Source of the DNA: Chlorops oryzae
Taxonomy: Eukaryota; Arthropoda; Insecta; Diptera; Chloropidae
Assembly (NCBI GenBank): GCA_020466095.1
Contig: CM035806.1
Location: 31,523,571 to 31,587,570, forward strand
Length of the DNA: 64,000 nucleotides
Direction: 5' to 3'
The translations under genes and the position numbers were made by a program. The notes under the pieces are model-generated. The model was not told the DNA's origin, did no database searches, and saw only the letters and a program-made list of their open reading frames with translations. Shown one piece after another: positions 37,701 to 45,244 of the stretch (position 1 is its first letter; the number at the start of each line of letters is the position of its first letter).

Positions 37701-37868
37701 AATAATGATGTGTGTCATTTGTGTGCTCGCCATGACACACTTAAAGGCAATAAGAAGCGAAAAGTATCCTAAAGAAATTCATTCAATTTTCTTTTCTTAT
37801 TAGCACTTACCCAAAGAGATATTCAATAGCAGCAACAAAGCCAGCGTTTTCCAATCAATGTTGCCCAT
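1096..37868 (-). CDS. Ig/FnIII cell-surface adhesion protein, GPI-anchored (Wrapper/Klingon-type), 7 coding exons
   Basis: Coding exons in transcript order are 37868-37811, 4501-4277, 3502-3183, 3018-2623, 2537-2376, 1569-1377 and 1286-1096. They total 1545 nt including TGA, giving 514 aa, and every junction has GT-AG signals and matching phase. Residues 1-20 form a signal peptide (MGNIDWKTLALLLLLNISLG), followed by an acidic linker. Ig1 is Cys87/Trp101/Cys142 with DAGDYYC; Ig2 is Cys184/Trp198/Cys232; Ig3 is Cys275/Trp287/Cys330 with DDLGEYEC. A fibronectin III domain spans about 334-446, then an acidic patch, then a C-terminal hydrophobic stretch (about 489-506) that looks like a GPI signal with candidate omega sites at N484-S486. 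N-glycosylation sequons (NKT, NRS, NRT, NAS) are present. The family acts in neuron or glia adhesion at the cell surface. Three Ig plus one FnIII plus GPI is the known layout of fly Wrapper and Klingon; which orthologue this is cannot be decided by eye. Sense TA-rich repeats fill intron 1 (33.3 kb). Confidence 0.9.
1377..1569 (-). CDS. Ig/FnIII gene, coding exon 6 (FnIII second half)
   Basis: Acceptor TTTCTAG|AA, donor GATG|GTAAAA; leaves one base. It encodes NGRWATVSVLHTKRH, then MPGKWQARVKTRNTVGWSKF, the typical last FnIII strands (aromatic plus NxxGW), and an Asp-rich end. Confidence 0.9.
1652..2026. mobile_element. MITE-A: 375-bp inverted-repeat element in an intron of the Ig gene
   Basis: Termini AGGCTTGTTCAGACG and its reverse complement, with TA on both sides (1650-1651, 2027-2028). 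The interior is rich in GTTTCG/CGAAAC motifs and has no open frame. A diverged reverse-oriented relic of the same family lies at 19444-19797. Superfamily not assigned. Confidence 0.75.
2163..2360. repeat. 18-bp minisatellite (GAGAGAGTGAGTGTGTGA-type), about 10 copies
   Basis: The unit agtgagtgtgtgagagag repeats with few changes and then decays into (GA)n. It lies in intron 5 of the Ig gene, about 15 bp beyond the exon 5 donor. Its open frames (RESECV repeats) are artefacts of period 18 being a multiple of three. Confidence 0.9.
2376..2537 (-). CDS. Ig/FnIII gene, coding exon 5 (FnIII first half)
   Basis: Acceptor ATTTCAG|AA, donor GAT|GTATGT; 54 codons in phase 0. It encodes NTIGASQVKIYLIYEPETP and the first FnIII strands (IVKLHWLVRS). 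The 18-bp minisatellite at 2163-2360 begins only a few bases downstream of the donor. Confidence 0.88.
2623..3018 (-). CDS. Ig/FnIII gene, coding exon 4 (Ig2 end and Ig3)
   Basis: Acceptor TTTTCCAG|GG, donor GAG|GTAGGT; exactly 132 codons. It encodes the Ig2 signature NEGIYQC (Cys232) and all of Ig3 (ELYCDYKANP, TRWLKMG, DDLGEYEC). The Ig3 start YEPKVS is typical of Lachesin/Klingon-like proteins. Confidence 0.9.
3183..3502 (-). CDS. Ig/FnIII gene, coding exon 3 (Ig1 end, Ig2 start)
   Basis: Acceptor TTTGCAG|CA, donor AAC|GTGAGT, leaving in phase 0. It encodes Trp101 (IMWYKGETLI), the Ig1 signature DAGDYYC with Cys142, and Ig2 through Cys184 and Trp198 (LQWSLN). Confidence 0.9.
3718..4190 (-). 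repeat. Dispersed GGGCGTGGC-family repeat, reverse-oriented diverged copy
   Basis: Shares with 21578-22370 the segment containing the GGACAGACGGAC motif (here as gtccgtcggtctgtcggtctg), the TATCGAAGGAGTTGAGCTAT block and the 'ggtctgttatgaaaaccacagaaactg' unit. It sits between exons 2 and 3 of the Ig gene. No protein. Confidence 0.65.
4277..4501 (-). CDS. Ig/FnIII gene, coding exon 2 (acidic linker and start of Ig1)
   Basis: Acceptor TTCTAG|GC and donor ATG|GTGAGA; it enters and leaves with one base carried. It encodes VCRTTAAPDNSGKT, a DEYDYSDEDNKTDD acidic segment, a proline/serine linker, and the first Ig1 strand with Cys87 (GKSAVLHC). Confidence 0.88.
4502..6130. other. Intron 1 of the Ig gene, 3' part; no gene seen
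   Basis: Ordinary intron sequence with a CT-rich patch (5165-5205) and a GACT/GGCTG-rich patch (5265-5330). 6060-6130 is a single copy of the TTAACCCTTTACTG monomer also found in tandem at 36900-37430; mariner copy 1 has inserted at its end. Confidence 0.5.
6131..7417 (+). mobile_element. mariner copy 1 (mellifera-type), 1287 bp
   Basis: Terminal repeats TTAGGTGTAGTAAAAAGAAA (left) and TTAGGTTTAGTAAAAAGAAA (right, reverse complement), flanked by TA at 6129-6130 and 7418-7419. Full length for mariner. It is about as similar to copies 2 and 3 as recent sister copies would be. Confidence 0.93.
6315..7340 (+). pseudogene. mariner transposase, copy 1, two compensating frameshifts
   Basis: A D,D34D transposase that would cut and paste the element at TA. 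By comparison with copies 2 and 3 the start is ATG 6315 (MDISKEKIRY). One extra T near 6346-6350 and one missing A in the A-run near 6603-6608 break the frame. The rest (6624-7340) is open and keeps VTGDEKW (first D), HQDNARPH (second D) and APSDYHLF (third D), with exactly 34 residues between the last two. WVPHEL and YSPDLAPSDYH are family hallmarks. Inactive as read. Confidence 0.92.
7427..7762. mobile_element. pogo/Tigger-like MITE, 336 bp
   Basis: Termini CAGTAGAGTCTGGATA and (reverse complement of right end) CAGTCGAGTCTGCATA, flanked by TA at 7425-7426 and 7763-7764. CAGT ends plus TA duplication and repeated GTTCA.. blocks fit the pogo/Tigger branch. No transposase. It lies 8 bp beyond mariner copy 1. 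Confidence 0.75.
7774..8178 (-). mobile_element. 5'-truncated LINE-like insertion, 405 bp, with 13-bp target duplication
   Basis: TGTATACCGGTTT occurs at 7761-7773 and again at 8179-8191, bracketing GC-richer DNA unlike its surroundings. Its plus-strand left edge (TCCCGCGAGG...ACGGGCTTGGC) recurs at 27290-27410 with the same edge but a different length. A shared 3' end with variable truncation is what target-primed LINE insertion gives; the element's 3' end would be at 7774 on the minus strand. No reverse transcriptase is left, so the family is unknown. Confidence 0.6.
8192..12210. other. Intron 1 of the Ig gene, no gene seen
   Basis: AT-rich, with short homopolymers. 8440-8465 contains ACGATAAAGGGTTTAA, also seen near 37400. 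9859-9986 is one copy of a dispersed repeat shared with 60796-60926. No exon-like segment was recognised. Confidence 0.45.
9859..9986 (+). repeat. Dispersed repeat Y, copy 1
   Basis: Matches 60796-60926 along its length: gggcatttcc, tttgtcgcgtccgtatata, ctgattgcc, and taagctgc...aagtatt.agaa.caaaa. Two copies 51 kb apart indicate a mobile or otherwise dispersed sequence; type unknown. Confidence 0.6.
12211..13385. repeat. Large GA purine array 1, about 1.17 kb
   Basis: Almost pure purine on the plus strand, built on a 10-bp unit GGGAGAGAGA, with GGAATGAGAGA and GATGGAGAGA variants toward the edges. Long open frames on both strands (Arg/Glu/Gly or Ser/Leu/Pro) are low-complexity artefacts. 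Such mirror-symmetric purine tracts can form triplex DNA and carry many GAGAG motifs. Confidence 0.95.
13386..15220. other. Intron 1 of the Ig gene, no gene seen
   Basis: AT-rich intron DNA, strongly T-rich at 13870-14020. A (GCA)n microsatellite of about 8-9 units is at 14489-14514. No supported gene. Confidence 0.5.
15221..16253. mobile_element. Inverted-repeat element, about 1.03 kb, with palindromic GAAATCCCGGGATTTC ends
   Basis: Left end GGCATTCAGACCGCATCG and right end (reverse complement) GCCATTCAGACGGGCATCG, both followed by the perfect palindrome GAAATCCCGGGATTTC and GGCACTT. Flanks are TA-rich (ATAT both sides), consistent with a TA-type duplication. No long open frame; non-autonomous. 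Superfamily unassigned. Confidence 0.75.
16307..16846. mobile_element. Inverted-repeat element, 540 bp
   Basis: Left end GCTAATCGGGCCTATCATAA pairs with right end (reverse complement GCTATTCGGTCCTATTATGA). The interior contains a TACATATGTATG microsatellite (16625-16645) and no convincing gene. The target duplication is not clear. Confidence 0.6.
18524..18697. mobile_element. 174-bp MITE with TTA duplication, nested in the hAT
   Basis: Left AGGCGAAACCCCATTGACGA against right (reverse complement) AGGCTAAACTCCATAAACGA, flanked by TTA at 18521-18523 and 18698-18700. A 3-bp TWA duplication is typical of PIF/Harbinger. Non-coding. Confidence 0.7.
19026..19363. mobile_element. 338-bp PIF/Harbinger-like MITE, nested in the hAT
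   Basis: Left GGGGCTGTTTCCACTACA against right (reverse complement) GGGGCTATTTCCACTACA, with TAA at 19023-19025 and 19364-19366. Inside are repeated inverted GCATTTTTAGCATTTT blocks that could fold into long hairpins. GGGGCTGTTT-type ends with a TAA duplication fit PIF/Harbinger (Tourist-like). Confidence 0.8.
19444..19797 (-). mobile_element. Relic of MITE-A, reverse orientation, nested in the hAT
   Basis: Aligns to the reverse complement of 1652-2026 over shared blocks (aatgcgaaactaattcgttc; cttgtttcgatctgaaacac; cgttccgtctga) but lacks the clean outer terminus on its left side. Confidence 0.65.
20056..21337 (-). mobile_element. mariner copy 2 (mellifera-type), 1282 bp, nested in the CMC-like element
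   Basis: TTAGGTGTAGTAAAA at both ends, TA at 20054-20055 and 21338-21339. The plus-strand left TIR has lost about 5 bp (AAGAA) compared with the other copies. It is the least damaged of the three copies. Confidence 0.93.
20129..21152 (-). pseudogene. mariner transposase, copy 2, single 2-bp deletion
   Basis: Start ATG 21152 (MDISKEKIRY), stop at 20129. The length is 1024 nt against the 1026 expected from the family frame. A CA/TG dinucleotide is missing near 20581 (CACA against CACACA in copies 1 and 3), shifting the frame after ARKVLLC. VTGDEKW, HQDNARPH and TPSDYHLF with D34D spacing are otherwise intact. Apart from this deletion it is full length, so it is a recent casualty or a sequencing error. 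Confidence 0.92.
21367..21585 (+). pseudogene. C-terminal fragment of the CMC-like element's own protein
   Basis: Reads GVNMSLKINFLHYHLDFF, then a conserved SDEHGERFHQ block, RRYQGFWYEAMMGEYCWFLI and a basic end (SRKNK). I recognise this block (NMSLKIxFLHSHLDFFPENxG..DEHGERFHQ) as a widespread arthropod transposon-associated protein usually annotated as hypothetical; this is recollection, not a search. Upstream the frame closes within about 20 codons, so only the C-terminal part survives. It lies between mariner copy 2 and a GGGCGTGGC repeat, inside the CACTAG-ended element. Confidence 0.6.
21578..22370 (+). repeat. GGGCGTGGC-family dispersed repeat, forward copy
   Basis: Begins AACAAGTAAGGGG and ends near ATATACCCTCGAC. 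It contains two roughly 300-bp internal units, each with CCACGCCCACTTTT and AGACCCTAGTACTGGAGGTA, then GGACAGACAGACAGACGGAC. It is a family found widely in flies, and the class (possibly Helitron/DINE-like) is uncertain. Nested in the CMC-like element. Confidence 0.7.
22925..24885. other. Intron 1 of the Ig gene, no gene seen
   Basis: AT-rich sequence with short homopolymers; no exon-like or repeat structure recognised. Confidence 0.4.
24886..25066. mobile_element. 181-bp hAT MITE
   Basis: Ends CAGGCCTGTAGAGAG and (reverse complement) CAGACCCGTAGAAAG, with the exact 8-bp duplication GTTTTATT at 24878-24885 and 25067-25074. It contains CTGGGCCCCAAATTTCTTTC; a similar CTGGGCCCCAAAGTTCCTCT end occurs at about 50268-50295. 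Confidence 0.85.
25075..29472. other. Intron 1 of the Ig gene, mostly unremarkable
   Basis: No gene supported. It contains a perfect 9-bp-arm hairpin (25985-26006) and the second LINE-like fragment (27290-27410). The rest is ordinary AT-rich intron DNA. Confidence 0.4.
27290..27410 (-). mobile_element. Second fragment of the LINE-like repeat
   Basis: Shares TCCCGCGAGG, TTTACGGGCTTGGC and the GATTGGGT block with the plus-strand left edge of 7774-8178, then diverges. The same fixed edge with a shorter body supports a 5'-truncated LINE 3' end. Confidence 0.5.
29473..30080. mobile_element. Probable hAT-like inverted-repeat element, about 608 bp
   Basis: Left TAGGGATGGACAGAAAATAT against right (reverse complement) TGGGGATGGGCGTTATATAA, with TATCGA-rich subterminal repeats on both sides. 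The 8-bp flanks match at only 5 of 8 positions (GTACAAAT/AAAGAAAT), so the call is tentative. Confidence 0.45.
30081..32046. other. Intron 1 of the Ig gene, no supported gene
   Basis: AT-rich with poly-T/poly-A runs. 31395-31495 is a degenerate GTGGA repeat. 31745-31950 is less AT-rich and ends in a good donor (TTGTAAGTATG), so it might be an unrecognised non-coding exon on the plus strand; no protein call is possible. Confidence 0.4.
32047..33350 (+). mobile_element. mariner copy 3 (mellifera-type), 1304 bp
   Basis: Left TTAGGTGTAGTAAAAAGAAA, right (reverse complement) TTAGCCGTAGTAAAAAGAAA, flanked by TA at 32045-32046 and 33351-33352. Longer than copy 1 because of small insertions in the transposase. 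Confidence 0.93.
32232..33273 (+). pseudogene. mariner transposase, copy 3, several insertions
   Basis: Start ATG 32232, end 33273; 1042 nt, 16 more than the intact frame. The excess is accounted for by single-base insertions near 32570 and 32597, two bases near 32608, one near 32664, and an 11-bp insertion at about 32949-32960 (ATTGTGGAATA). The catalytic motifs VTGDEKW, HQDNARPH and APSDYHLF survive in different frames. Non-functional. Confidence 0.9.
33722..34712. repeat. Large CT pyrimidine array 2, about 1 kb
   Basis: The same 10-bp unit as array 1 but in the opposite orientation (TCTCTCTCCC on the plus strand), ending in plain (CT)n. Open frames inside it are artefacts. The 3' flank (34713-35000) is noticeably less AT-rich but not recognised. 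Confidence 0.95.
35181..35410 (+). mobile_element. tRNA-derived SINE, about 230 bp
   Basis: The head resembles a tRNA: A box TAGCGTAGTGG (35185-35195) and B box GGTTCGATTCC (35228-35238) both match the RNA polymerase III consensus, 32 bp apart. The CTCTTGATCCCAGGGTC segment resembles the anticodon arm of tRNA-Lys(CTT). An unrelated body follows, ending in an (ACCT)n tail. GGCTTT flanks both sides (35175-35180, 35411-35416), a short candidate duplication. Confidence 0.8.
35417..36899. other. Intron 1 of the Ig gene, no gene seen
   Basis: 36240-36545 is less AT-rich than its surroundings and has no protein similarity I can recognise; it could be regulatory DNA. The rest is ordinary intron sequence. 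Confidence 0.35.
36900..37430. repeat. Degenerate tandem array of a TTAACCC...GAGATATTAAATAAG monomer
   Basis: At least six TTAACCC starts (about 36901, 36962, 37080, 37171, 37248, 37310) are each followed by ACTGCATGAGATATT-like and AAATAAGTGG-like blocks, spaced 60-120 bp. A single monomer also lies at 6060-6130. It sits less than 500 bp downstream of coding exon 1 of the Ig gene, in intron 1. Confidence 0.65.
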
Positions 37869-38020
37869 TTGTTTTTCTATTTTTTTTTTTTTTTTTTTTT
37901 TTGGTTTTACCAGGAAAACGTAGAGTCGCTTATATTAGTGATCCGAACGCGCGAAGGGAAAATTCGAAAATTCTTCACTTTTGTTATTAAAGAATTTATG
38001 CAAATTTATGCCTGTGGCTG
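37810..38020 (-). promoter_or_regulatory. Probable 5'UTR of the Ig/FnIII gene with an upstream splice acceptor
   Basis: On the minus strand CTTCCTCTTCTTGCAG ends at 38018, an excellent 3' splice site with no open frame after it. This fits a 5'UTR exon 38017-37869 joined to coding exon 1, with the promoter further upstream (above 38 kb). RNA-seq is needed; the transcription start itself is not visible. Confidence 0.45.
37811..37868 (-). CDS. Ig/FnIII gene, coding exon 1 (signal peptide)
   Basis: Start ATG at 37868-37866 in a fly-like context (acaaATGG). The exon encodes residues 1-19 plus one base and ends at the donor G|GTAAGT. A good acceptor (pyrimidine tract then CAG) at 38020-38018 suggests that the same exon carries about 150 nt of 5'UTR and that at least one non-coding 5' exon lies further upstream. 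A run of about 24 A (T on the plus strand, 37881-37902) lies in that leader. Confidence 0.85.
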
Positions 38021-38201
38021 CAAGAAGAGGAAGAAGTTTTAGAAAAACGAAGAATTTGGAGCAAATGTCGAGGAGAAAAGTAAAATGCGGGAAAATTTCG
38101 ATTTAAAAGAATTCGAAAATCACTCTCGATTTTAGAATTGTGTCTTTTTTGTTTTCGCTTTTTCGTTCCTCTTCCCCACAAATGTTTTCGAACCTCTGGG
38201 A

Positions 38202-38258
<57 letters not shown>

Positions 38259-39939
38259 ATTGCTCAACGCTTCGTGCAAAATTTATTTATAATTTTGGAT
38301 GTAATCTCAGCACCGAACGTCGCTGTTTTTGCACTTATATGCAATATACATATATGCATACGCGTGTACAGTATATCTCTGGCCGTATATTTTCCTTTAA
38401 GATCGCCGGATACAGCTCGCAACAAATCGCGTCGTCGCGGTATTAATAAACTTTGTTGCAAACGGACAGACGGACAGACGGCCAAACAAATTCAGCCAAG
38501 ATAAATAGACAAAGTGTGTGCGATCGACGACCGAGAGGGATCGCAGGTGCGGGCGGTCAATCGGAGGAAATTTATGTTAATTAAAAGCCTCGCAGCCGGC
38601 CTATTGAGCAATAGGCAATCCGGCCAGAAAACCGGGCCTCGAAGAGTACCGATCCGATCCGAGCTGAACTGAGCTGAGCTGATCTAAACTGAACCGAACT
38701 GAGCTGATCTGAAAACATATGTTTTGGTACGATCGTAAGCGATCGCGCAACAATTGCATTAAGGCATTAGCTCAATTTTGTTTTTTTAGGTAATAACGTT
38801 TTGTTTTTGTAATCGTCATAAATACGAATTAGTTTCGCACGATGCACTCGAGTTCTCCCGATTCTCCCAATTCTCGCAACCGGTTGAGCAGCGCATTGCA
38901 CTCGATCACTCGAACACAACGACGCAACGACGACGACGGCGACTCCAACTTGAACTTCGCGCCCCCAAAAAAGACGAAGGTATCCAAAAGATACAATACG
39001 AAGCTACGTGAGAGCAGCACAACGAATTTTTCTTCTCCTTTTTATCTCATTTCTTTATTTTTTTTTATATTGTTTTTTATTTTTTTGTTTTTGAAGTTCA
39101 ACTCATTTTTTTGTGTCTCAGAACAGGTTCAAATTCCCTTTCGCTCTATCTGCGATGCTTTTCACGTTTGGGAATTTCCTTCTTTTCCTCTCTACTCTCA
39201 TTCGTTTGCGTCGAAAAGGTTTTCAGCTCGGGGGGGAGGAAGAATTCAGTTCATTTGTTTATATTTTTATCGCACGATTGTATCTTATTTCGGAAATTCA
39301 CCTGCGCCTTTTCTTCTTTTTTTTTTAATTTTCCTTTGCCTTCTTTTTTTATTTATTTATTAATTTTTTTTACTAAAAATACTAAAAATTTTTTTATTAA
39401 AATATTTTTTAATTAATTTTTTTTTTTTTTTTTGCACCGCCTTCGGGTCGCTCGAATTACAATTTGTTCTCGTTAAATCGAGTGTTTTATTTAATTTTCG
39501 TCTTTTGTTCTTTAAATTTAAGCAAAACATATTGCACTTGAACATCAAAAGGATTCAAAGAAGAAGAAGGCCAAGAAGAAGAAGAAATAGTAGCTTACTT
39601 TTGTAAAAGAGCGCGCACGTCCGTTGGATTCAAAACCGCGAAACAAAATAACGAGAAAAAAAATTGAACCGACCTTTTTATATTTTATTTTGTTCAATTG
39701 ATGTAAAGATATTTATTCTATTATTATATTTTTTTAATAAATATTTTTTAATTTTATTTAATATTTATTTCATTATTTTATTCATTTAACAATTTAATAC
39801 ATTTGAATTAAACCATCCGTTAAATATCCGTCCTCACTCGAGCCCGAACTGCTTGTGTGCTGTTTTCTTCGAGATTGCTTACAGACTACTTTTTTTTAAT
39901 GTACTACTTTTTTTTAATAAAAACTACTATTTTAAAAAG
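38021..39939. other. Upstream region of the Ig gene, no gene resolved
   Basis: Contains a (GA)n microsatellite (38205-38255), a GCTGA-rich stretch (38655-38715), and less AT-rich DNA at 38500-39000 where the promoter or 5' non-coding exons may lie. The open frame at 38842-39363 runs into T-rich low complexity and is not convincing. Confidence 0.4.
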
Positions 39940-40165
39940 AAAACTTTTGGTATAGAGATCTAGTCCAGGCACGCACGTTTTGGTATAGAGATCTAGTTCA
40001 GGCGTAAACTTTTTGGTATAGAGATATAGTACAGACGCAAACTTTTGGTATAGATATCTAGTACAGGCGCAAACTTTTGGTATAGAGATCTAGTTCAGAC
40101 ACCACTTGATTTGGTCAAGACGCAAACTTTTGTTATAGAGACATAGTTCAGACATAGTTCTGAAT
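39940..40165. repeat. Minisatellite of about 38 bp, 5-6 copies
   Basis: The core AACTTTTGGTATAGAGATCT followed by AGTTCAGGCGC repeats at about 39945, 39979, 40010, 40048, 40076 and 40126, with point changes. Non-coding. Confidence 0.85.
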
Positions 40166-42384
40166 ATATATCGATATATATCCATATATTTCGATATTAA
40201 TATCGAATGCTACTAACTGTTTAAATTCGAAAAACAATACGCGAAGACAATGAAAAGATACTTAAAATAAAAAAATTTAAATTGAATTAAATTAAAAAGA
40301 AATTAAATATTGACGTGCAGTCTTAGCTAAGACACGAACAAAAACTTAGGAGTGCCAACCTAGTTTAGACACAATACAAAAGTGGAATTAAACTTAGCTA
40401 AAATATTCGTTGGTTCCTGAATTAGCTGAACAAACGGGTAATATAAATTTCGCTAGACTCTAGCTATTTAAAGCCGTTTTAAAGCTATCTTAGCTTTTTG
40501 TAGCTATTTTCAGTTGTTTTCGCTGGTGATAGCTATTTTCCGCCATATTAATTATTTTTAATTCATTTTTTGCGTAATATCTGTATCCAATATAAATTTA
40601 TAAATGTGTAAAAACGAATACAAAGTAGCCAAACAATTTCGAAATCTGACTGTGTGGTGGCTGTCTTTACTAAATACAAGCGAAATCAGCAACCTTTTCC
40701 CCAGTATATAAGGGATATTTCCGCAAAGACTCGAACCCAAGCAAACGGATACTGGGTATATACTGGGTAAATGGTTAGTAGCTTCGATGACGGAGTAAAG
40801 CTAAGACAACCCCCATCTTTTCCAAATTTCCCTGCCAAAATAACAAAACTCCCCGTTTTATCTTCCAAAACGGCAAAATTTCCCAAGATTTTCCTTTCAA
40901 CATTAGGAGCCACTGAAACTGGGATTTTTTGGCTCCTAATGCAAAATTTGCCGTTAAACGTAGAACGTCCAGTGCTGCAGAATTTTGTAAAAGCGAAAAA
41001 ATCGCGTTCATCTATTTTTCAAAATAATTTCCCCCTCGAAATTCCCTTTCAAATATTTTTTCTCTTAATTTAGTTTGTATTTTTTCATTCGATTTAATAA
41101 AAAAGAAAACAAAACTTAATTCTATAAAAACGTCTACCTACGTACATACTTCGAGTATAAAAAACTTTTCGACTATGAGAAACAACAACTTTTTATAAGA
41201 GTGCAAAGTCGAGGGTAAAATATAAAATAATTTATTTTATGTTCTCAATTAGGTTTTGAGATTTTCAATTTTAAAAAGATGTTTGGTAAAAAGTATTTCT
41301 CAGGGATTTTTCAAGGACACTGCAGCAATAGGAACTCAAACAAAATTTGAAGAAAATGTTAAAATCACTTTGAGGGGGCCGCATGCGCCTTCCTGAACGA
41401 ACACCGGCACGACACTTTAAATGATTTCTGCTGAATGGAGCCATCCTCAGTGGCAATGACCATCGAAAGATTTCAATCGAATGGCAAAGAAAGTACCTAC
41501 CCATTTTTCATTATATTTTTTATTTCATTTAAATTGAACTCCCGCAACAATGAAAGAAGAAAATATTATTGTCCTCCACTGATTGGGAAAATATTGTAAT
41601 TTCTTGTTATTAAATGGCAATAAATCATCACATTAATTAGCTCTACTCGCGTCGGTCGCTATTCGATTGTTATGATAGGGGTGCTATTATGCACAATAGG
41701 ACTCGATGGCAAAATGCTCAGCTAAATTCATTCTGATTGGCGGCCAATTATTGAACTATTGCGCAACTTAATCGCGTGTATCAATTTTAATCAAATGCAT
41801 TTGAAAATTGTCAAGTCACTGAGTGAAAACGACGCACAGTGGTTCAGAATTTCAGTGGGTCGGCCAAAAATGCCCAATTTTTAAGTCCAAATATGCAAAA
41901 TCGTGGTATGCTAGTTGATTAAGAATAGTTTCAAAGTAAGATTCTCAAAATTTTGGTTTGATTGCACAAAAATTGTGGGCGTGGTTGATAAACAAACATT
42001 GCACTTTTTGATTTCCTTAAAACTGTGTTCAAAATGTAATATTTGGACTATTTTAGTAGCTCACATCTTACACAAAAATGGCTCGCTGGTTTTTTTTAAT
42101 AAATATATGACTCGTGTCGTTTGATAATATTAATTATAAAATATTATGCAGTAAATAAAATTATTTTTATAATATTTTTTTTGAAGCTCCAATTTTACAC
42201 GATTTTCTTATTTTGCAAAAGTATAACTTGTTTGCGTCAAAAAGCGTCAACACAAAATTACATTTATTTGAAAGCCAAAACAATTTTCTTTTCAAAAATG
42301 TATACTTTATTGCCAACAACTGCCAACATCATTATGAAACTTTCCATTATACAAAAAAAGAGGTGGCATTCCGCATGCACGAAT
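40166..42384. other. Intergenic, no gene seen
   Basis: Includes TATATCGATA palindromes (40165-40205) and an inverted TTAGGAGCC/GGCTCCTAA pair (40902-40940). No supported gene. Confidence 0.4.
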
Positions 42385-43130
42385 ATAAAAAGGGTCTGTT
42401 ACGAAAATGACAAAAACTGCTCTAAAATCGAAGTCCTTCAAGATATTTTGATAAAATATGTTATTTGATCATGTTTAAAGGCAAGTAATATGATTTCAAA
42501 AAATTGGAAAAGTGGGCGTGGCATAAGGGCTAAATTTTCGAAAATTGTCTCCTACACCCGAAATACCGATAGGACTTGAACGAAAGATGGCACGTATGCT
42601 TCTTTGATAGCCAGTAATTTCCTTCCCAAAAGTTTTTCGATCGGCCCATTATTAAGGGTACCTCTAGTACTAGGGTCTGTGACAAAAATCCCAAAAAATG
42701 TCTAAAAAGCGGACTTTATTGAAATATTTCAATGGAACTTAGAATTTGAGCGTATATATAAGGGTCGGATTAGAATTCCAAAAAAAATTGGAAAAGTTGG
42801 CGTGGCAAAAGGGCGTTTTTCATAAAGAAATTTTACAAAAGTCGGTACATGGGGCCCCTTATGGCTCGCCTGACTATAACACCCATACTTGTAATTTTTT
42901 AAAATCTTAAAAGTGGGCATGGCAAAAGGTCGGCTTTCGAAAATTGCCTCCATAGACCACAATTGCAATGGGAAGCAAGCAAAAGTTGGAATTTCAGGTC
43001 CTTTTGAAATCACAAACATCTCCTATAAGAATTTTCTTGGTCAGTCCATTTTGAGCAGGACCTGCAGCACTATGGTCCAATACAAAATTTTCAAAACCTG
43101 CTCCAAAACCAAAGATTTTCAGTTTTAAAT
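42385..43130 (-). repeat. GGGCGTGGC-family dispersed repeat, reverse copy
   Basis: Contains three partial internal units starting GGTCTGTTACGAAAATGACA, GGGTCTGTGACAAAAATCCC and TGGTCCAATACAAAA, with AAGTGGGCGTGGC in between and the ACAAGTATGGGTGTTATAGTC terminus at about 42870-42895 in reverse. No protein. Confidence 0.7.
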
Positions 43131-43852
43131 TACCAGTATCCCAAAAAAAAAAATAAAATAAATGCAGAATATTCTGATTAAAATATTTAGTGCGAATTTC
43201 ATTTAAAATCGGTAGTTCAAACTATAAAACAGAACATAATGTGAGCAGAAAATATTTTATAAAACATGAAAATTCCCTTGAAAACAAAATTTTTCAAGTT
43301 TACCGCTAAATTAAACTACTTTTTAATTCTTCAATCAAAAAACAATTTCGTGTCGTTACTCTATATTCTTTTATCTCTCAAATGGCGAAAAAATTATATG
43401 ATTGTCTTTATTGGTTCAAAAGTTATAGATTTTTGACCGACCTAACCTCAGTCTGAACCACTGTGCGACGTTGAAAAGTTGATTTGTTATTTTTTATTAT
43501 CATTTTATTGGTTCATAAACGCGTGAAAATTCTCTCATAAATTTCATTGAAAAAATTTTTGCGCTCTTCCGCATGTTTCGGTTCGTCAATGAAAATATTT
43601 ACCGAACAAGATTTCTGTAAGTAATGGGGAAAAACTATAGCCAAGTTCAGGTGTATCTCGGGTCAAATGCTGGAAGAAAGCGATACTGACGATTGTTGAT
43701 TAAATTCACTGCGTATTTCACTGCGTGAGTTTGTCGCACTAAATGAGGTGGCAATGAATTTGATACTTTACAGCTTTGTGTGCTGCCTTAACTGGTAATT
43801 AACTGAATGCAGAAAATACTCTCATTTAAATGAATGGGAGATACAGTCAAAT

Positions 43853-44545
<693 letters not shown>

Positions 44546-45244
44546 GTCAAAGCTTCTATAAGTGGAATGAATTCTTCATATATTAGCGATTCCAATTCAA
44601 AAGGCTTGACAGTGTTTTCAAAAGAACATTCGCAATGTTAAAAATAATAAGATAATAACTTTCTACATGTAATCGGTTGCATGATTGTAGGTTGATTGTA
44701 GGCTATCAGCTTTGGCATAATACCCTTAATGGGCTTTTGTTTGTGTGACCCGAAGGACAATAAAATAAAGTTTAACAGTAAAATTCTTTTTAGGTAATTC
44801 ACGGTTCGGAGCTTAAACGCTTCATATTTAATTTAATTTAATTCAATAGGAAGGGTGGATCTTTTAACCCTTTAACGCATCAAGGGAACCATAAACGCTT
44901 CAACAAACCCACGTCAAATTTCGTGTCTGTAGATTGGTTGAAAAACACATTGCAGGTTCCCAAAATTTTTTGATAATAGTGGTACTCATGCAGCCTCGCA
45001 AATGCCTTTGCAACTTTTCCCACCGTAAATTTTCATATAATTTTTGACAGTTCGTCGCCCGGAGATTCATGTGCTCTATACGCCATTTTAACGAATTTGA
45101 GTTAAGGATGCCATTCCCCATTTTCAATGCCAAATTTTTTAAATCCGCAATCCATTTTTGGCTATATCTTCTAGTTACTGAGATAACTCATCTCCATTTT
45201 GCTCTATATCCCTTGAAACACAATATTTTTGTGATTTTTTGCCC

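Noticed and set aside
38842..39363. A 173-codon plus-strand frame upstream of the Ig gene
   Set aside because: The first half is Ser/Arg/Asp rich with no family match and the second half is translated poly-T; no splice or start support.
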